DNA of 54,347 nt from Planctomycetota bacterium (GTDB lineage: Bacteria; Planctomycetota; Uabimicrobiia; Uabimicrobiales; JABWCH01). Below are positions 8,620-18,100 of this stretch, one piece after another. How positions within the stretch are numbered: position 1 is the first letter of the stretch; every line of letters starts with the position of its first letter. The DNA is taken from positions 1-54,347 of the forward strand of contig JAGVGO010000194.1 in the NCBI GenBank assembly GCA_020057085.1, given 5' to 3'. The translations under genes were made by a program, and so were the position numbers. Below the pieces are notes generated by a model that saw only the letters and a program-made list of their open reading frames with translations, was not told the origin of the DNA and ran no database searches.

Positions 8620-9811
8620 TTTGCTAAACGGCTATCGTCTCAAAGATTTGCTGCATTATAAGTCGCTCTATAACAGGCATCTCCGGCGTAACAGGGCGTG
8701 GGCCAAAGAATTTCGTAAGGCTCAACAGCAAAAGAGTTTTTCCCTGCCTTATCCAGTGCTGCTCCAGGTGGTACCGACAGAGACCTGCAATCTGTCTTGC
8801 AAAATGTGCAACCAATGGGGTGATGTGGGCTATTACAAAGGGCACAGCAAAGATGTTGCCTCCATGCCCATAGAGAACCTGCTCCACCTTCTCAAATCGT
8901 CGGAGAATTATGACTGTTTGCTCAGTATCTATGGCGGCGAGCCGTTTACCTACAAGCATATGGCTGCACTGTTGGACTATCTTATAGCAAGCGGGCGGGA
9001 CGTGGTCTTTACCACCAATGGTACGCTGATGGAGCCTTACATCTCGCAGTTGGGAAAACTCAAGAACGCCGTCTATATGGTCTCCGTTGACGGCGCCAAG
9101 GAGACCAACGACCGTATTCGCGGCCAAGGTGTCTATGAGCGTGTCAAACATAGTCTGACGCTTCTGCATGAAAGCTGTCTTGACCAGACTGGTATCAGAC
9201 CTCTGGTGTTTATGAACTGTTGCATCTCTAACTCTTTTGTGCCAGAAGACATCTTGCAGGCCCGCGAGGCGGCGCGTGAGCTTGGTATGGTCAACATCAA
9301 TTATGAACTGCTGTGGTTTTTCACCGAGGAAATGGGGCGGCGCTATGAAGACGAATTTGTGCAAGAATTTGGCTTTGCAGCGTCGAACTGCTGGCGTGGT
9401 GCCTGCTGTGAACTGGGTGCATTTGATGCGGAAGGGGTAGGTAAGGCTGTCGCGCGCGTCATGAACGACTTCGCCTGTAGGCTTTTTGTACCCAATGTCA
9501 GTGTCATTCCACGGATGGCTACGACTGCCGACAGATTCAGCAGATATTTCCGTGATGCCAACTACTCTTTTGCCCGTGAGCGGTGTCTCTATCCAGCCTA
9601 TTCCTGCCGTATCCAATCCACTGGCGACATGATTTTCTGCCCTGGATTACCTGACGTTATTGCCGGTAATGTGTTGCAAAAAGGGTTTCATAAAACCTTC
9701 AACAGTGCGGCTGCCCAGCATCTTCGCCGGTTCCTCAGTGAAAAACGTTTCACTATTTGTAACCGCTGCTGTGGTTTGTACCTGACTTATGATGTGGATA
9801 GGCTGGTTTAG
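8612..9811 (+). CDS. Radical SAM protein with C-terminal cysteine (SPASM-like) region
   Basis: A 399-aa radical SAM enzyme. Cys59/Cys63/Cys66 (CNLSCKMC) bind the core cluster. YGGEP and TTNGTLM follow as in the family barrel. The second half has several cysteines (CWRGACCELG, then RCLYPAYSCRIQSTGDMIFCPG and CNRCCG near the end), as expected for a SPASM-type domain holding auxiliary iron-sulfur clusters. SPASM enzymes modify peptides, proteins or small molecules; the substrate here is unknown. AGGAG lies about 5 nt before the ATG. It overlaps the previous gene by 8 nt and is 2 nt from the next, so it is firmly part of one operon. Confidence 0.8.
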   Translation: MHNLLNGYRLKDLLHYKSLYNRHLRRNRAWAKEFRKAQQQKSFSLPYPVLLQVVPTETCNLSCKMCNQWGDVGYYKGHSKDVASMPIENLLHLLKSSENYDCLLSIYGGEPFTYKHMAALLDYLIASGRDVVFTTNGTLMEPYISQLGKLKNAVYMVSVDGAKETNDRIRGQGVYERVKHSLTLLHESCLDQTGIRPLVFMNCCISNSFVPEDILQAREAARELGMVNINYELLWFFTEEMGRRYEDEFVQEFGFAASNCWRGACCELGAFDAEGVGKAVARVMNDFACRLFVPNVSVIPRMATTADRFSRYFRDANYSFARERCLYPAYSCRIQSTGDMIFCPGLPDVIAGNVLQKGFHKTFNSAAAQHLRRFLSEKRFTICNRCCGLYLTYDVDRLV

Positions 9812-9813
9812 CT

Positions 9814-10650
9814 ATGTTTACAAGAGACCCAAAAGAAGAAGTAGCAGAATTTTATAAAAATGAATGTTATCTGGCACAGATCGCCGGCGAGGAAGTGCCT
9901 CACCTGCATCAGGGATACTGGTATCCGGATACCGATGTACACGATCTGAAGACCGCACAGTACAATTATTTACAAGAGTTGGTGAAAAACATACCGAGGC
10001 CCAAAGGCGATGTGATTCTGGATCTGGGGTGCGGCTATGGAGCGGCCGCCATCTGGCTCGCCACGCATTTCGCTTGTCGGGTATATGCAATCGATCTGTT
10101 GGAGTCGCACATTGCCAAAGCAAAAACGGCAATACAAAAATACGGTTTACAGGATAAAATTGAACTGCATTTGGCAGACATCTTAGACACCGATTTCTTG
10201 CCGGACACCTTTGCTCATGTGCTTGCCGTAGAGTCCTTATATCATATCGCACAAAAAGAAAAAGTCTTTGCTAAAGTGCAAAAATCACTGAAAAAAGGGG
10301 GGCTTTTTGCCATTGCCGATTATTTATTGTATGCGCCATGTTCCTGGCTATCGGCTAAAATAGCCCCGCTAGCTTCCGGTGGCAGCTATATCGGATACGC
10401 AAGTGAATATTCCGACCTCTTGCAGAAGTGTGGCTTTACCATTATTGGTATAGAAGACGTTACAGAGCAAACACTGCTCAAGACTTTTCTTTGTTCGCAA
10501 AGCGAAAATCATGACCATTTGCGCGACTATGTGCGTAAAAACCACGGTGTCGTCGCCAGTTTCATTATCCCCAGGATTTTTAAGGCGTGCATGGCCGGGC
10601 CTGCCAAAAAACATTGGGGGGTCAGCTTTATCTGGGCACGCAAAGATTAG
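9814..10650 (+). CDS. Class I SAM-dependent methyltransferase
   Basis: A 278-aa Rossmann-fold methyltransferase. Motif I is VILDLGCGYG (67-76), followed by an acidic residue at the end of strand 2 (YAIDLLE) and a motif near LHLADILD. The KGGLFAIADYLLYAP stretch is the post-core segment. The N-terminal LHQGYW segment resembles methyltransferases acting on small or lipid-like molecules (RebM, tocopherol or sterol methyltransferase types), as opposed to rRNA or protein. It is placed between radical SAM genes and probably acts on the same product. The substrate is not known. Confidence 0.8.
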   Translation: MFTRDPKEEVAEFYKNECYLAQIAGEEVPHLHQGYWYPDTDVHDLKTAQYNYLQELVKNIPRPKGDVILDLGCGYGAAAIWLATHFACRVYAIDLLESHIAKAKTAIQKYGLQDKIELHLADILDTDFLPDTFAHVLAVESLYHIAQKEKVFAKVQKSLKKGGLFAIADYLLYAPCSWLSAKIAPLASGGSYIGYASEYSDLLQKCGFTIIGIEDVTEQTLLKTFLCSQSENHDHLRDYVRKNHGVVASFIIPRIFKACMAGPAKKHWGVSFIWARKD

Positions 10651-10691
10651 TTTGACAGCCGAAACCGTTTGAAAAAATTTAAGGAAGAAAC

Positions 10692-12089
10692 ATGAACGCT
10701 TTTTCCAAGTTGTATTATAAAACCACTTCGATGTGTCCTTTTTGCAAATCTCTGCTGCCAGGAGAAGTCGTGGCACGGGACAATCAGGTGTTCGTCACCC
10801 GCAATTGCCCTACGCATGGCAAAGTGGAAGGGCTGATTTGTTCAGATATGGAATGGTATGAAAATCTTGCTCGCTTCGACGTCACGCCCATCAAACCAGC
10901 CAAGTCCCAAACTGCGAGGGACAAAGGTTGCCCTGAAGATTGCGGGCTATGCCCTGCGCACAGGCAGATTGCCGGAACTGTGGCACTGGAAATTTCCAAT
11001 TTCTGCAACGCCGCCTGTCCGGTTTGCCTTGCAGACAATAAAGGGACTTTCGAGTTATCTGTCCGTGAAGTACAAGCGATTGTCAGCGATCTCTTGAAAC
11101 GCCAGCAAGTCGTTGATGCCTTTACCCTCTCCGGCGGCGAGCCGACAATCCATCCTCATCTCTTTGAGATAATAGAACTCCTGGAACGGGCGGGCATGTC
11201 GCGTATTGTCATTAACAGCAACGGGAAAAGAATTGCCGAGGATGATGCATTCTTAGATGAGATGGCCAGGCACCCCAAGGTGTATGTCTGTCTGCACATA
11301 GATGGGGCAAATTCCATAGCGACCAGAGGTGTGACTGCGGATACCCAGCAAAAAGCTCTGGCACGGCTTTGTCAGTGGAACATCAATGTTTCTCCTCTGA
11401 TCCTGGCTGTTAAGGATGTCAATGAGCACGAGCTGGGCACTCTTACCTTGCGCCTCCTGGCACAATCTCCCAGCGTCAAATCCGTTTTCCTTTCCATGAT
11501 GGCATCCTGTGGCACACGTGGCTCTCAATTCCCCTTTGATCCTCTGACACGCCTCACCATTCCTGCCGCTCTGGGAGCGATGGAAGCAGACACCAACGGT
11601 TTACTGAAAAAACACGATTTTATGCCGCTGCCCATGCCAAATCCCATGTGTGCCTCCATCGGCTATTTCATTGTGGATGGCGAGGAGGTAATCCCGCTCT
11701 TGCGGTTTATGGCAATAGAGCAGTTCATTGACCATATCAAGAATGCTCATTTCGCACGCGCCGAACATGAACTGGAAGATTTTCTCAAAGACACGCTAGA
11801 TGCCATCTATGCCAGCCCAGCCAAATATGAAAATGCGCCGCGCATTTTAAAAGCATTCAAGAATCTGTACACCCAGCTTTTTGAACGTGGCATAGCAGCC
11901 GACCAGCGCCAAAAGATAGTGGAAGAAAGAATCAAGACGGTGTTTCTCATGCAGTTCATGGATACATGGAGTTTCGATGCGGTGCGTTTGAGCAAATGCA
12001 GTTGCCAACATTTGCTACCGGGCAACAGGACTGTGCCGAGCTGCGGCTATTATGCGTACCATCGCAATTTAGATCCGCGGTTCGCTTAA
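10692..12089 (+). CDS. Radical SAM protein, MJ0619/Tes-like family (second copy)
   Basis: A 465-aa paralogue of the protein at 7219. The same cysteine layout is seen: CPFC (15-18), NCPTHG (38-43), CPEDCGLCPAH (80-90), then the radical SAM motif Cys105/109/112 (CNAACPVC) and LSGGEPTIHP. It ends in a variant of the family C-terminus (QFMDTWSFDAVRLSKC, then NRTVPSCGYYAYHR). The two copies are clearly related but differ widely, so they probably act at different steps or as a pair and are not a recent duplication. AAGGAAG lies 6 nt before the ATG. Confidence 0.8.
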   Translation: MNAFSKLYYKTTSMCPFCKSLLPGEVVARDNQVFVTRNCPTHGKVEGLICSDMEWYENLARFDVTPIKPAKSQTARDKGCPEDCGLCPAHRQIAGTVALEISNFCNAACPVCLADNKGTFELSVREVQAIVSDLLKRQQVVDAFTLSGGEPTIHPHLFEIIELLERAGMSRIVINSNGKRIAEDDAFLDEMARHPKVYVCLHIDGANSIATRGVTADTQQKALARLCQWNINVSPLILAVKDVNEHELGTLTLRLLAQSPSVKSVFLSMMASCGTRGSQFPFDPLTRLTIPAALGAMEADTNGLLKKHDFMPLPMPNPMCASIGYFIVDGEEVIPLLRFMAIEQFIDHIKNAHFARAEHELEDFLKDTLDAIYASPAKYENAPRILKAFKNLYTQLFERGIAADQRQKIVEERIKTVFLMQFMDTWSFDAVRLSKCSCQHLLPGNRTVPSCGYYAYHRNLDPRFA

Positions 12090-12099
12090 GGAAGAGTTC

Positions 12100-13161
12100 G
12101 TGCATTGTTTTTTCAAATATTTCCATCATTTGTGGGCGGAAAACTCGCGCCAATGGCAGCCCATGCTCGGTATTTATTACCTTACCTATGCCTGTAATTT
12201 TCGCTGCCCTTATTGCAGCGACGGCAAAAATGTTCCCTATTACCAACTGCCGGCCAAGATTTTGCATGGGACAGAAGTCATCGAGCTGCTGCGGCGGGTA
12301 CGCGCATATACGGATTTTTTGGTGATCACCGGTGGTGAACCGCTCTTGCACCCGGATTTCGCTTATGTCATGGAGCATTTACCTGCCTTACGTTTTAAGG
12401 GAGTGCTGCTCACCACGAATGCCTACTATCTCCACCGCTATCTGTCCGTAGTAGCCTCTGCTGTCAACTATCTCTTAGTCAGTGTGGATACTTTGCATCA
12501 TGGCAAGGCCGATGGCTGGTATAGCGTCGGGGAAGGCGTACTGAGCAAAATTTTAGAGAACATCACCACCGCTGCCGATTACCCGGGCCGGCGCTATGAA
12601 ATTATCATCTCAGCAGTTGCTACTCCAGGCAATATCGAAGACTTATACGGCGTTTACCACTATGCTAAGGAGAGAGGTTTTCGTTTTGCGGTTGCCCCGC
12701 AACTGATAGGAGTCAATGTGCATCCGGACCTTATTGACAATACCCAATATAAAAGGTTCTATGACTTTCTCATGGCGGAGAAAAAACAGGGCTATGCGAT
12801 CAATATCAATGGCAGCCTCCTCTATTTGAAGCACATGAGAAATTTTAGCAAATTTTCTTGCCGTCCTTTTACGCTGGTCACGGTAGCACCTACGGGCGAT
12901 GTCTATTATCCGTGCCTGGAAATCGGCCATGTTGCAGGCAATCTTCTCGAAACGCCTGATTTACATCAGATTCGCCGGAACGGGCTGCGCGTTTTCGGCC
13001 CCCAGCCCAAGTGCGAGGCATCTTGCCAGTCTGCGTGTGCTTTGGGTTTTAGTTTGCCTCTCGGCCATCCTCTTTCCATGCTGCACGAGTGCTGTCTTGT
13101 GGCCAAAGGCTGGGGGCGCAAAATTTTTACGAAAAAATCTTCCCCAGGGCAACAGGTTTAG
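12100..13161 (+). CDS. Radical SAM protein
   Basis: A 353-aa radical SAM enzyme starting at GTG, with AAGGAAG 6 nt upstream. The core motif is Cys32/Cys36/Cys39 (CNFRCPYC), then TGGEPLLHPDF and LLTTNAYYLHRY. A C-terminal half with APTGDVYYPCLEIGH and a cysteine group (CEASCQSACALG) suggests a SPASM-like auxiliary cluster domain. It follows the second Tes-like gene by 10 nt and closes the plus-strand operon. Its last 35 bp overlap the end of the convergent radical SAM gene at 13127, so the two transcripts are complementary at their 3' ends. Function unknown. Confidence 0.8.
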   Translation: MHCFFKYFHHLWAENSRQWQPMLGIYYLTYACNFRCPYCSDGKNVPYYQLPAKILHGTEVIELLRRVRAYTDFLVITGGEPLLHPDFAYVMEHLPALRFKGVLLTTNAYYLHRYLSVVASAVNYLLVSVDTLHHGKADGWYSVGEGVLSKILENITTAADYPGRRYEIIISAVATPGNIEDLYGVYHYAKERGFRFAVAPQLIGVNVHPDLIDNTQYKRFYDFLMAEKKQGYAININGSLLYLKHMRNFSKFSCRPFTLVTVAPTGDVYYPCLEIGHVAGNLLETPDLHQIRRNGLRVFGPQPKCEASCQSACALGFSLPLGHPLSMLHECCLVAKGWGRKIFTKKSSPGQQV

Positions 13162-14164
13162 TCATCTGATAATAATCGAAAACATTACCTAGCTTCTGCG
13201 TGCCGTGCCGGATGGTTTCGATTGAACCGCGGCAACTGGTCCAGCAGGCGCGGCAATCCTGGCGCTTTTGTTGTACTTCCAGTTTCCTGACAATTTCCTG
13301 CATATCATCGGTAAGGATATTACCGACGGCTTCGTCCAGGCGGTCTATGCAGCGGCTGACACTGCCATTACTATCAATATTGCATAAATTCTTGCCCGCA
13401 TAGCAAGGCCCTATTCCTTGTTCGCGTACGGCTTGCGAAAATTTGCCAATATAACCGCGCAGAGAGACGAAATGCTTGTATTTAGCCTTGAGGCTTAACA
13501 GATGAGGGCTGATATCCTTGGGTATAACCCGCGTTTCTTTTTTGCCCCGCATGTTGCTGTAAAGGGTGACCATATAGGTAATGCCCATTTCCTGGCACAG
13601 ACGTAGCAGAGGTTCTACCTCTTCCAGGTTGTCGTCCATGATCACGGAAATCATGTTGACTCGCTGGTAAGGGTCTCTTCTGTTTTCCTGTAAAATACGA
13701 AGACCACGCATGGCTCGTGCAAAAGCTCCCGGCATGCCCCGTTGTTTATCGTGTTTATCGCTGCTGGCATAGTCTACGGAGATACTGATTTCCTCCATGC
13801 CGGCGGCAAAGAGTGTTCTTGCTATTTCGGGCGTCACAAACCAGCCATTGCAAATCATCACCGGAAAATGATAGCGGGCCAGGGCACGCACTATCTCTAC
13901 CAAGTCTTTGTGGATAAGCGGCTCACCTCCGCCAATGGAAATGATCTGCGGGCCAACCTGGTTCAATTTTTCGGCAATGACCTCTATTTGCGCCACCGAC
14001 AGCCTGGGCAATTCTTTATATTCTTGGTGCCAGAAGTCACAAATGTTGCATTTGAAATTACAATCGTATAAAAGTTGCAAATTCGTGTGGATCAAACGGT
14101 TCTTCAGGAAAGAATCCATATACCGCATTCTTTTGCAGCTTTTTTGCAGATTATAGACCATCAT
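13127..14164 (-). CDS. Radical SAM/SPASM protein, convergent with the cluster
   Basis: A 345-aa radical SAM enzyme. Cys35/Cys39/Cys42 (CNFKCNIC) bind the cluster, followed by ISIGGGEPLIHKD. The C-terminal part (GPCYAGKNLCNIDSNGSVSRC, then CRACWTSC) has the spacing of a SPASM or twitch domain. The frame is open for another 54 codons upstream, but that would overlap the divergent membrane protein gene; AAAGG before the paired ATGs at 14164/14161 supports the start given. The membrane protein starts only 31 nt away in the opposite direction. It is probably functionally tied to the cluster, though not co-transcribed. Confidence 0.78.
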   Translation of the reverse strand: MMVYNLQKSCKRMRYMDSFLKNRLIHTNLQLLYDCNFKCNICDFWHQEYKELPRLSVAQIEVIAEKLNQVGPQIISIGGGEPLIHKDLVEIVRALARYHFPVMICNGWFVTPEIARTLFAAGMEEISISVDYASSDKHDKQRGMPGAFARAMRGLRILQENRRDPYQRVNMISVIMDDNLEEVEPLLRLCQEMGITYMVTLYSNMRGKKETRVIPKDISPHLLSLKAKYKHFVSLRGYIGKFSQAVREQGIGPCYAGKNLCNIDSNGSVSRCIDRLDEAVGNILTDDMQEIVRKLEVQQKRQDCRACWTSCRGSIETIRHGTQKLGNVFDYYQMTKPVALGKIFS

Positions 14165-14195
14165 GCCTGCCTTTCTGTTGCTGGAGGAGGAAAAA

Positions 14196-14825
14196 ATGAA
14201 TTGCTCTATTTTTGCGCAAAAGAGTGAGCCGGTCAAGGAAAAATTGGCCACAGGCGAAGCCAGGCCACCGAGATGGTGGGGATTTTTCCCGCTGGGTATC
14301 CTGATTTGGCACAGTTGCAACACCATCTTCTACGAAAATCCTCAATACTTGCTGTTTGTTTGTTATACGGCAAATCTGCTGGTCGCTATCGGCATCATTT
14401 GCCGTTGGCGCCTGATTTTTGGCATGGGCTTTCTGTGGACTGTGGCCGCTCTCCCGCTTTTCATCTACGACAATAGTTACGAGAGCGTCTCTTCCACGCT
14501 TGCCGCTATTCTTTGCCGCTGCACCTGCATGCTGTTCCATGTGAGCGGCTTTATCGTTGGCTTGCTGGTATTGAAATTCTACCGCCTGCCCAAATTCACA
14601 TGGCTGGCTGCGCTGGGACTGGGTCTTGCTCTGCAAGTGCTGGCGAGGTCATTCAGCGACGAGTCACTCAACATCAATGCCGCGTTCAGGGTCTACCAGG
14701 GCTGGGAAGGAGTGTTCAGCGACTACACGGTCTACACGATAACGATGCTGCTATCCTTTGGCATCAGTTTCATCTTGCTGCAATGGGGCAGTAATCGCTT
14801 GTTCGGCAGGAAAGAGCGGAAATAG
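14196..14825 (+). CDS. Polytopic membrane protein of unknown function
   Basis: A 209-aa protein with about six to seven hydrophobic segments from residue ~30 to 195 and a basic C-terminal tail (NRLFGRKERK). GGAGGAGG sits 5 nt before the ATG at 14196, a strong ribosome site, which rejects the longer frame from 14163. Possible functional residues are an H-S-C-N group in the first membrane segment, an acidic YDNSYE loop, and a later FHVSGF. I do not recognise the family. Its position at the end of a radical SAM cluster suggests a membrane-bound enzyme or transporter acting on the cluster's product, which is inference only. Confidence 0.6.
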   Translation: MNCSIFAQKSEPVKEKLATGEARPPRWWGFFPLGILIWHSCNTIFYENPQYLLFVCYTANLLVAIGIICRWRLIFGMGFLWTVAALPLFIYDNSYESVSSTLAAILCRCTCMLFHVSGFIVGLLVLKFYRLPKFTWLAALGLGLALQVLARSFSDESLNINAAFRVYQGWEGVFSDYTVYTITMLLSFGISFILLQWGSNRLFGRKERK

Positions 14826-14831
14826 AGTTTG

Positions 14832-15158
14832 TTATCTTTTCAAATTTCCTATCCGCACATAGGAGACAAGTTGGGCGACTACATGTGGGCCGATACCGGC
14901 AGCCTGTGCCAGTTCGTCGAGTGTTCGGTACGCTCCCCGCGCACGACGCTCTCGGTAAATCTTTTCGGCGCGTCGCGCGCCGATCTCAGGCAACGACCGC
15001 AGTTCCGCTACGCCGGCGCTATTGACATCGAGACGGTAGGGTTTCACTTCCTGGCGCTTCTCGCTGCCGGCGAACAAAGAGCAAGCCAGTGCCACGCTTC
15101 CCAGAATCACCAGCAGCGTGGCCTGGTCGCGTGGATGCACGAGAAATAGTTGCGACAT
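14832..15158 (-). CDS. Helix-hairpin-helix (ComEA-like) membrane-anchored protein
   Basis: A 108-aa protein with one N-terminal hydrophobic segment (about residues 14-32) and then a pair of helix-hairpin-helix motifs (VNSAGVAELRSLPEIGARRAEKIYRER, in two pieces: LPEIGARRA and AAGIGPHVVAQL). This is the layout of ComEA, the DNA receptor for uptake, but many short ComEA-like proteins have no tested role. It lies 12 nt downstream of the STAND-TPR gene and is probably co-transcribed with it. It ends 6 nt from the convergent membrane protein gene. Confidence 0.75.
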   Translation of the reverse strand: MSQLFLVHPRDQATLLVILGSVALACSLFAGSEKRQEVKPYRLDVNSAGVAELRSLPEIGARRAEKIYRERRARGAYRTLDELAQAAGIGPHVVAQLVSYVRIGNLKR

Positions 15159-15170
15159 GCCTTTGCCTTT

Positions 15171-18100
15171 CTACAGTTTTTCTCTCACATGCTGGATTCT
15201 TTCCTTCACCTTTTTGATCATCTCCGTGTCGTTCAGGTCTTCATAGAACGGCAGTGATTTTTCGAGATACCACAGAGCGCGCGCGTAATTGCGATGGTTG
15301 TAGTGGAGAATAGCAATATGGTTGTAGGCGTTGGCCATACCCAGTTTGTCGCTGACCTTTTTGCAAATCTTTAAATTCTTGGCATAATATTCAAGAGCCT
15401 TTTCGTACTCATTCTTGGCATCGTAGATACAGCCGATATTATGATAGGAAGTGGCAAGACCTGGCCAATCCTGCGCTTCTTCTTGAATTTTCACGCTCTT
15501 TTCGAAATAGTTGAGCGCCTCGTAGAAATTGCCACGTTCTTTGTAAATCAGCCCCATCTTGTTGTAAATAAGGGCAAGGGCGGAAATATCCTTGATTTCT
15601 TCCAACATGCGCGCACATTCCTGGTAAGACGCAAGCGCCTCGGTATTCTCACCGCGCAGGTTGTAGATGAGCGCCTCGGTACTCTTGATGTGAGCAAGGC
15701 CACGTTTGTCATTGAGTTCGCCGTAAATCTTGTTGCTTTCTTCGAGGATTTGCAGCGCCGCCACAAAATCATTCCTGTATGCCAGCACGCCTGCGATCTT
15801 GTCGCACGCCTCGGCCATGCCAGCTTTTCGGTTGCCGGCGCGTCGCAGTTTGAGGCTTTCCTGATAGGCGTTATATGCCTCACTCAATTCGCCACGTTTA
15901 TGGTGGAGCATACCCAGGTGGAATAGGATATTACCTATGCCCGCCTGGTCGCCGCGCCGTTCGTAAATGCCGCGTGCCTTGCCGAAATATTCTTTGGCTT
16001 TCTCGCTGCGGTTCTGTTCCATCTCCAGCAAACCGAATTGTTCATAGCAGTAGGCCATCTGCGCTTCATTACCTAATTCGGTCAGGATATCGAGAGATTT
16101 GTAGAAATAGCGAAATGCCTCGTCGTTCTTGTTAGCTTCGCGACACACGCAGCCGAGAGCAAGATAGGACTCTGCCAGCGACTCCTGGTCATCCAGGCTT
16201 TCAAAAATTTCGAGGCAATTGATGAATGTGGAAATCGCTTTACGTGCGTCGCCGCTATCTGCCAATAGTTGTGCAAGATTTTTCTGACACGCAGCCGCCT
16301 CGCGGCTCTCTCCGCTTTCTCGCAAGAGTGTTACCGCATCTTCCAGGAGCGCGATAGCCTGTTGTTTGTCGCCGGTCTGTTGCAAAATATGGGCCATGCT
16401 GGCGAGTGATTTGCCTGTCTTGTGTTCCTGCCCTATGTCCTCCAAGATTTTCTTCTGCCGGGTAAAATGTTGCAAGGCTTTATCCTTGTTGCCCTGGTGG
16501 TAGGCAAGGTGTCCCAATTCTCCGTACAAGTCGGCTTCGCGTGCGGTGCCACTGATTTTTTGTTGATTGGCCAGCGATTTTTGCAAAAAACTTTCGGCTC
16601 TTTCCCAGTCTCCCAGTTCACGATGTGCCGTACACAGCAGATTGTACACCTCCGCTTCTTTGTCGGCGTTTTCGATTTTTTTGAGCAGTTTGTAACTTTT
16701 TTTGTACAACTTGCTCGCCTGCTTGTTGTCTTTGGCTTTTTGAAAACTGCAACCGGCAAGAATCATAAAGACGACCGGCTGGTAAGGGAAATCCATCGTC
16801 GTTTCGTTCTGCGACAATCTTTCCCAGAGCGCACCCGCCGATTTGAAGTTCTCTTCGCGGTACAGATAAGAGGCAAACTGATTCAGTGCCATGACCACGA
16901 CCGGCGTGCGAATATTCAGCAGAAGCTGAATGAGAGCGTTGATAGTACTGTCTTCGCCCGAGGTGCGCGAACTGATCTGTTCCTTCATCAGCAAAAGGTC
17001 GTACAACAACTGGGCAACCGCCACGTGCGATTGGTCCGTTTTTTTGATGATTTCTACCGCTCGTTCCACATACTGTTTCTCGATGAGGCGCAGCAGGGCA
17101 AAATAAAGGACGCCCCACAAAGTCAGGTTGCCGTTGACAAGATCGCTCAGATATTTTCCCAGCATTTCATCGGTATGCTTGCCGGCTAAAGCCACGGTGC
17201 GGTAGATGAGATAATCTTGCAAAATTTGTGACGGGAAATGCAACACGGTGTCGTCTTTGTCGTTCAAGTATTTACAGGCATAGCGTTCGAGAAAGCCTTC
17301 TGCGCTCAACGCGGAGAGTCCATTAAAAGCATGGAAACCCAATATTTCTTTGATGAGATGGGTGTCGTCGCTGTCGAGCAACTGCTCGATCGTGATAGGA
17401 AGTGTGCGTGATTTGAGTACCACTTCCATGAAACGATCGACAAATTCGCGCCGCTCTTTGCAGAACGAAATGTGGTTCATGACGAACCCTTCCAGCGCGT
17501 CGCGGATGCCAAGATATTTGGGAATTTCACGGTTACGCAGCGACAGCAGAAAAATTTTGGCGAGGGCCGGGCAGCGCAGCATACCGCGCATATGGCGTGG
17601 AATCGAGTTGAAAGATGGTGCAATGTTCCCTACATTGGCCGACAGCGTAGCGTATACATCTTTGAGTTCGCTACGTGCAAATTGCCCCAAGCGAAAATAA
17701 GGTCGCGCCGAATCGAGTATGGGGCAAGAGCCATCCACCGGCATAATCAAATCGTTTGCCAGATATTTCTGCCAGAACTGGTAATGGGTTTCCGGCAACG
17801 CAAGAATGATTTTGCAGGTGGCACGGTATTGCTTGGCAAAATTGTGCAAACCGAGGAAAAACTCCTCCGGGCTGTTGCTGTTTTCGGCGCCGTCCAAAAT
17901 GATAGTCCATTTTTTATGTGTATCGCCAGCCACCGTCATTGCTTCTTCCCACGCCGCTTTGCCACCCAATGCCAGAGCGAGATCCTTGGCCAGGTCGACA
18001 CCGCGGCTGTTGAACACTCGCCACAGAAATACCACTTCGCCCTGGCTCAACCATTTGCGTGCCATCTGCGCCAGCAACACCGTTTTGCCCACGCCCTTCG

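Noticed and set aside
8624-9616. 330-codon minus-strand frame opposite the second radical SAM gene
   Set aside because: The plus strand codes for a clear radical SAM enzyme; the antisense frame has no motif and is a by-product of codon bias.
14310-14330. TTGGCACAGTTGCA as a sigma-54 promoter
   Set aside because: The spacing between the GG and GC elements is wrong, and it lies inside the membrane protein gene.
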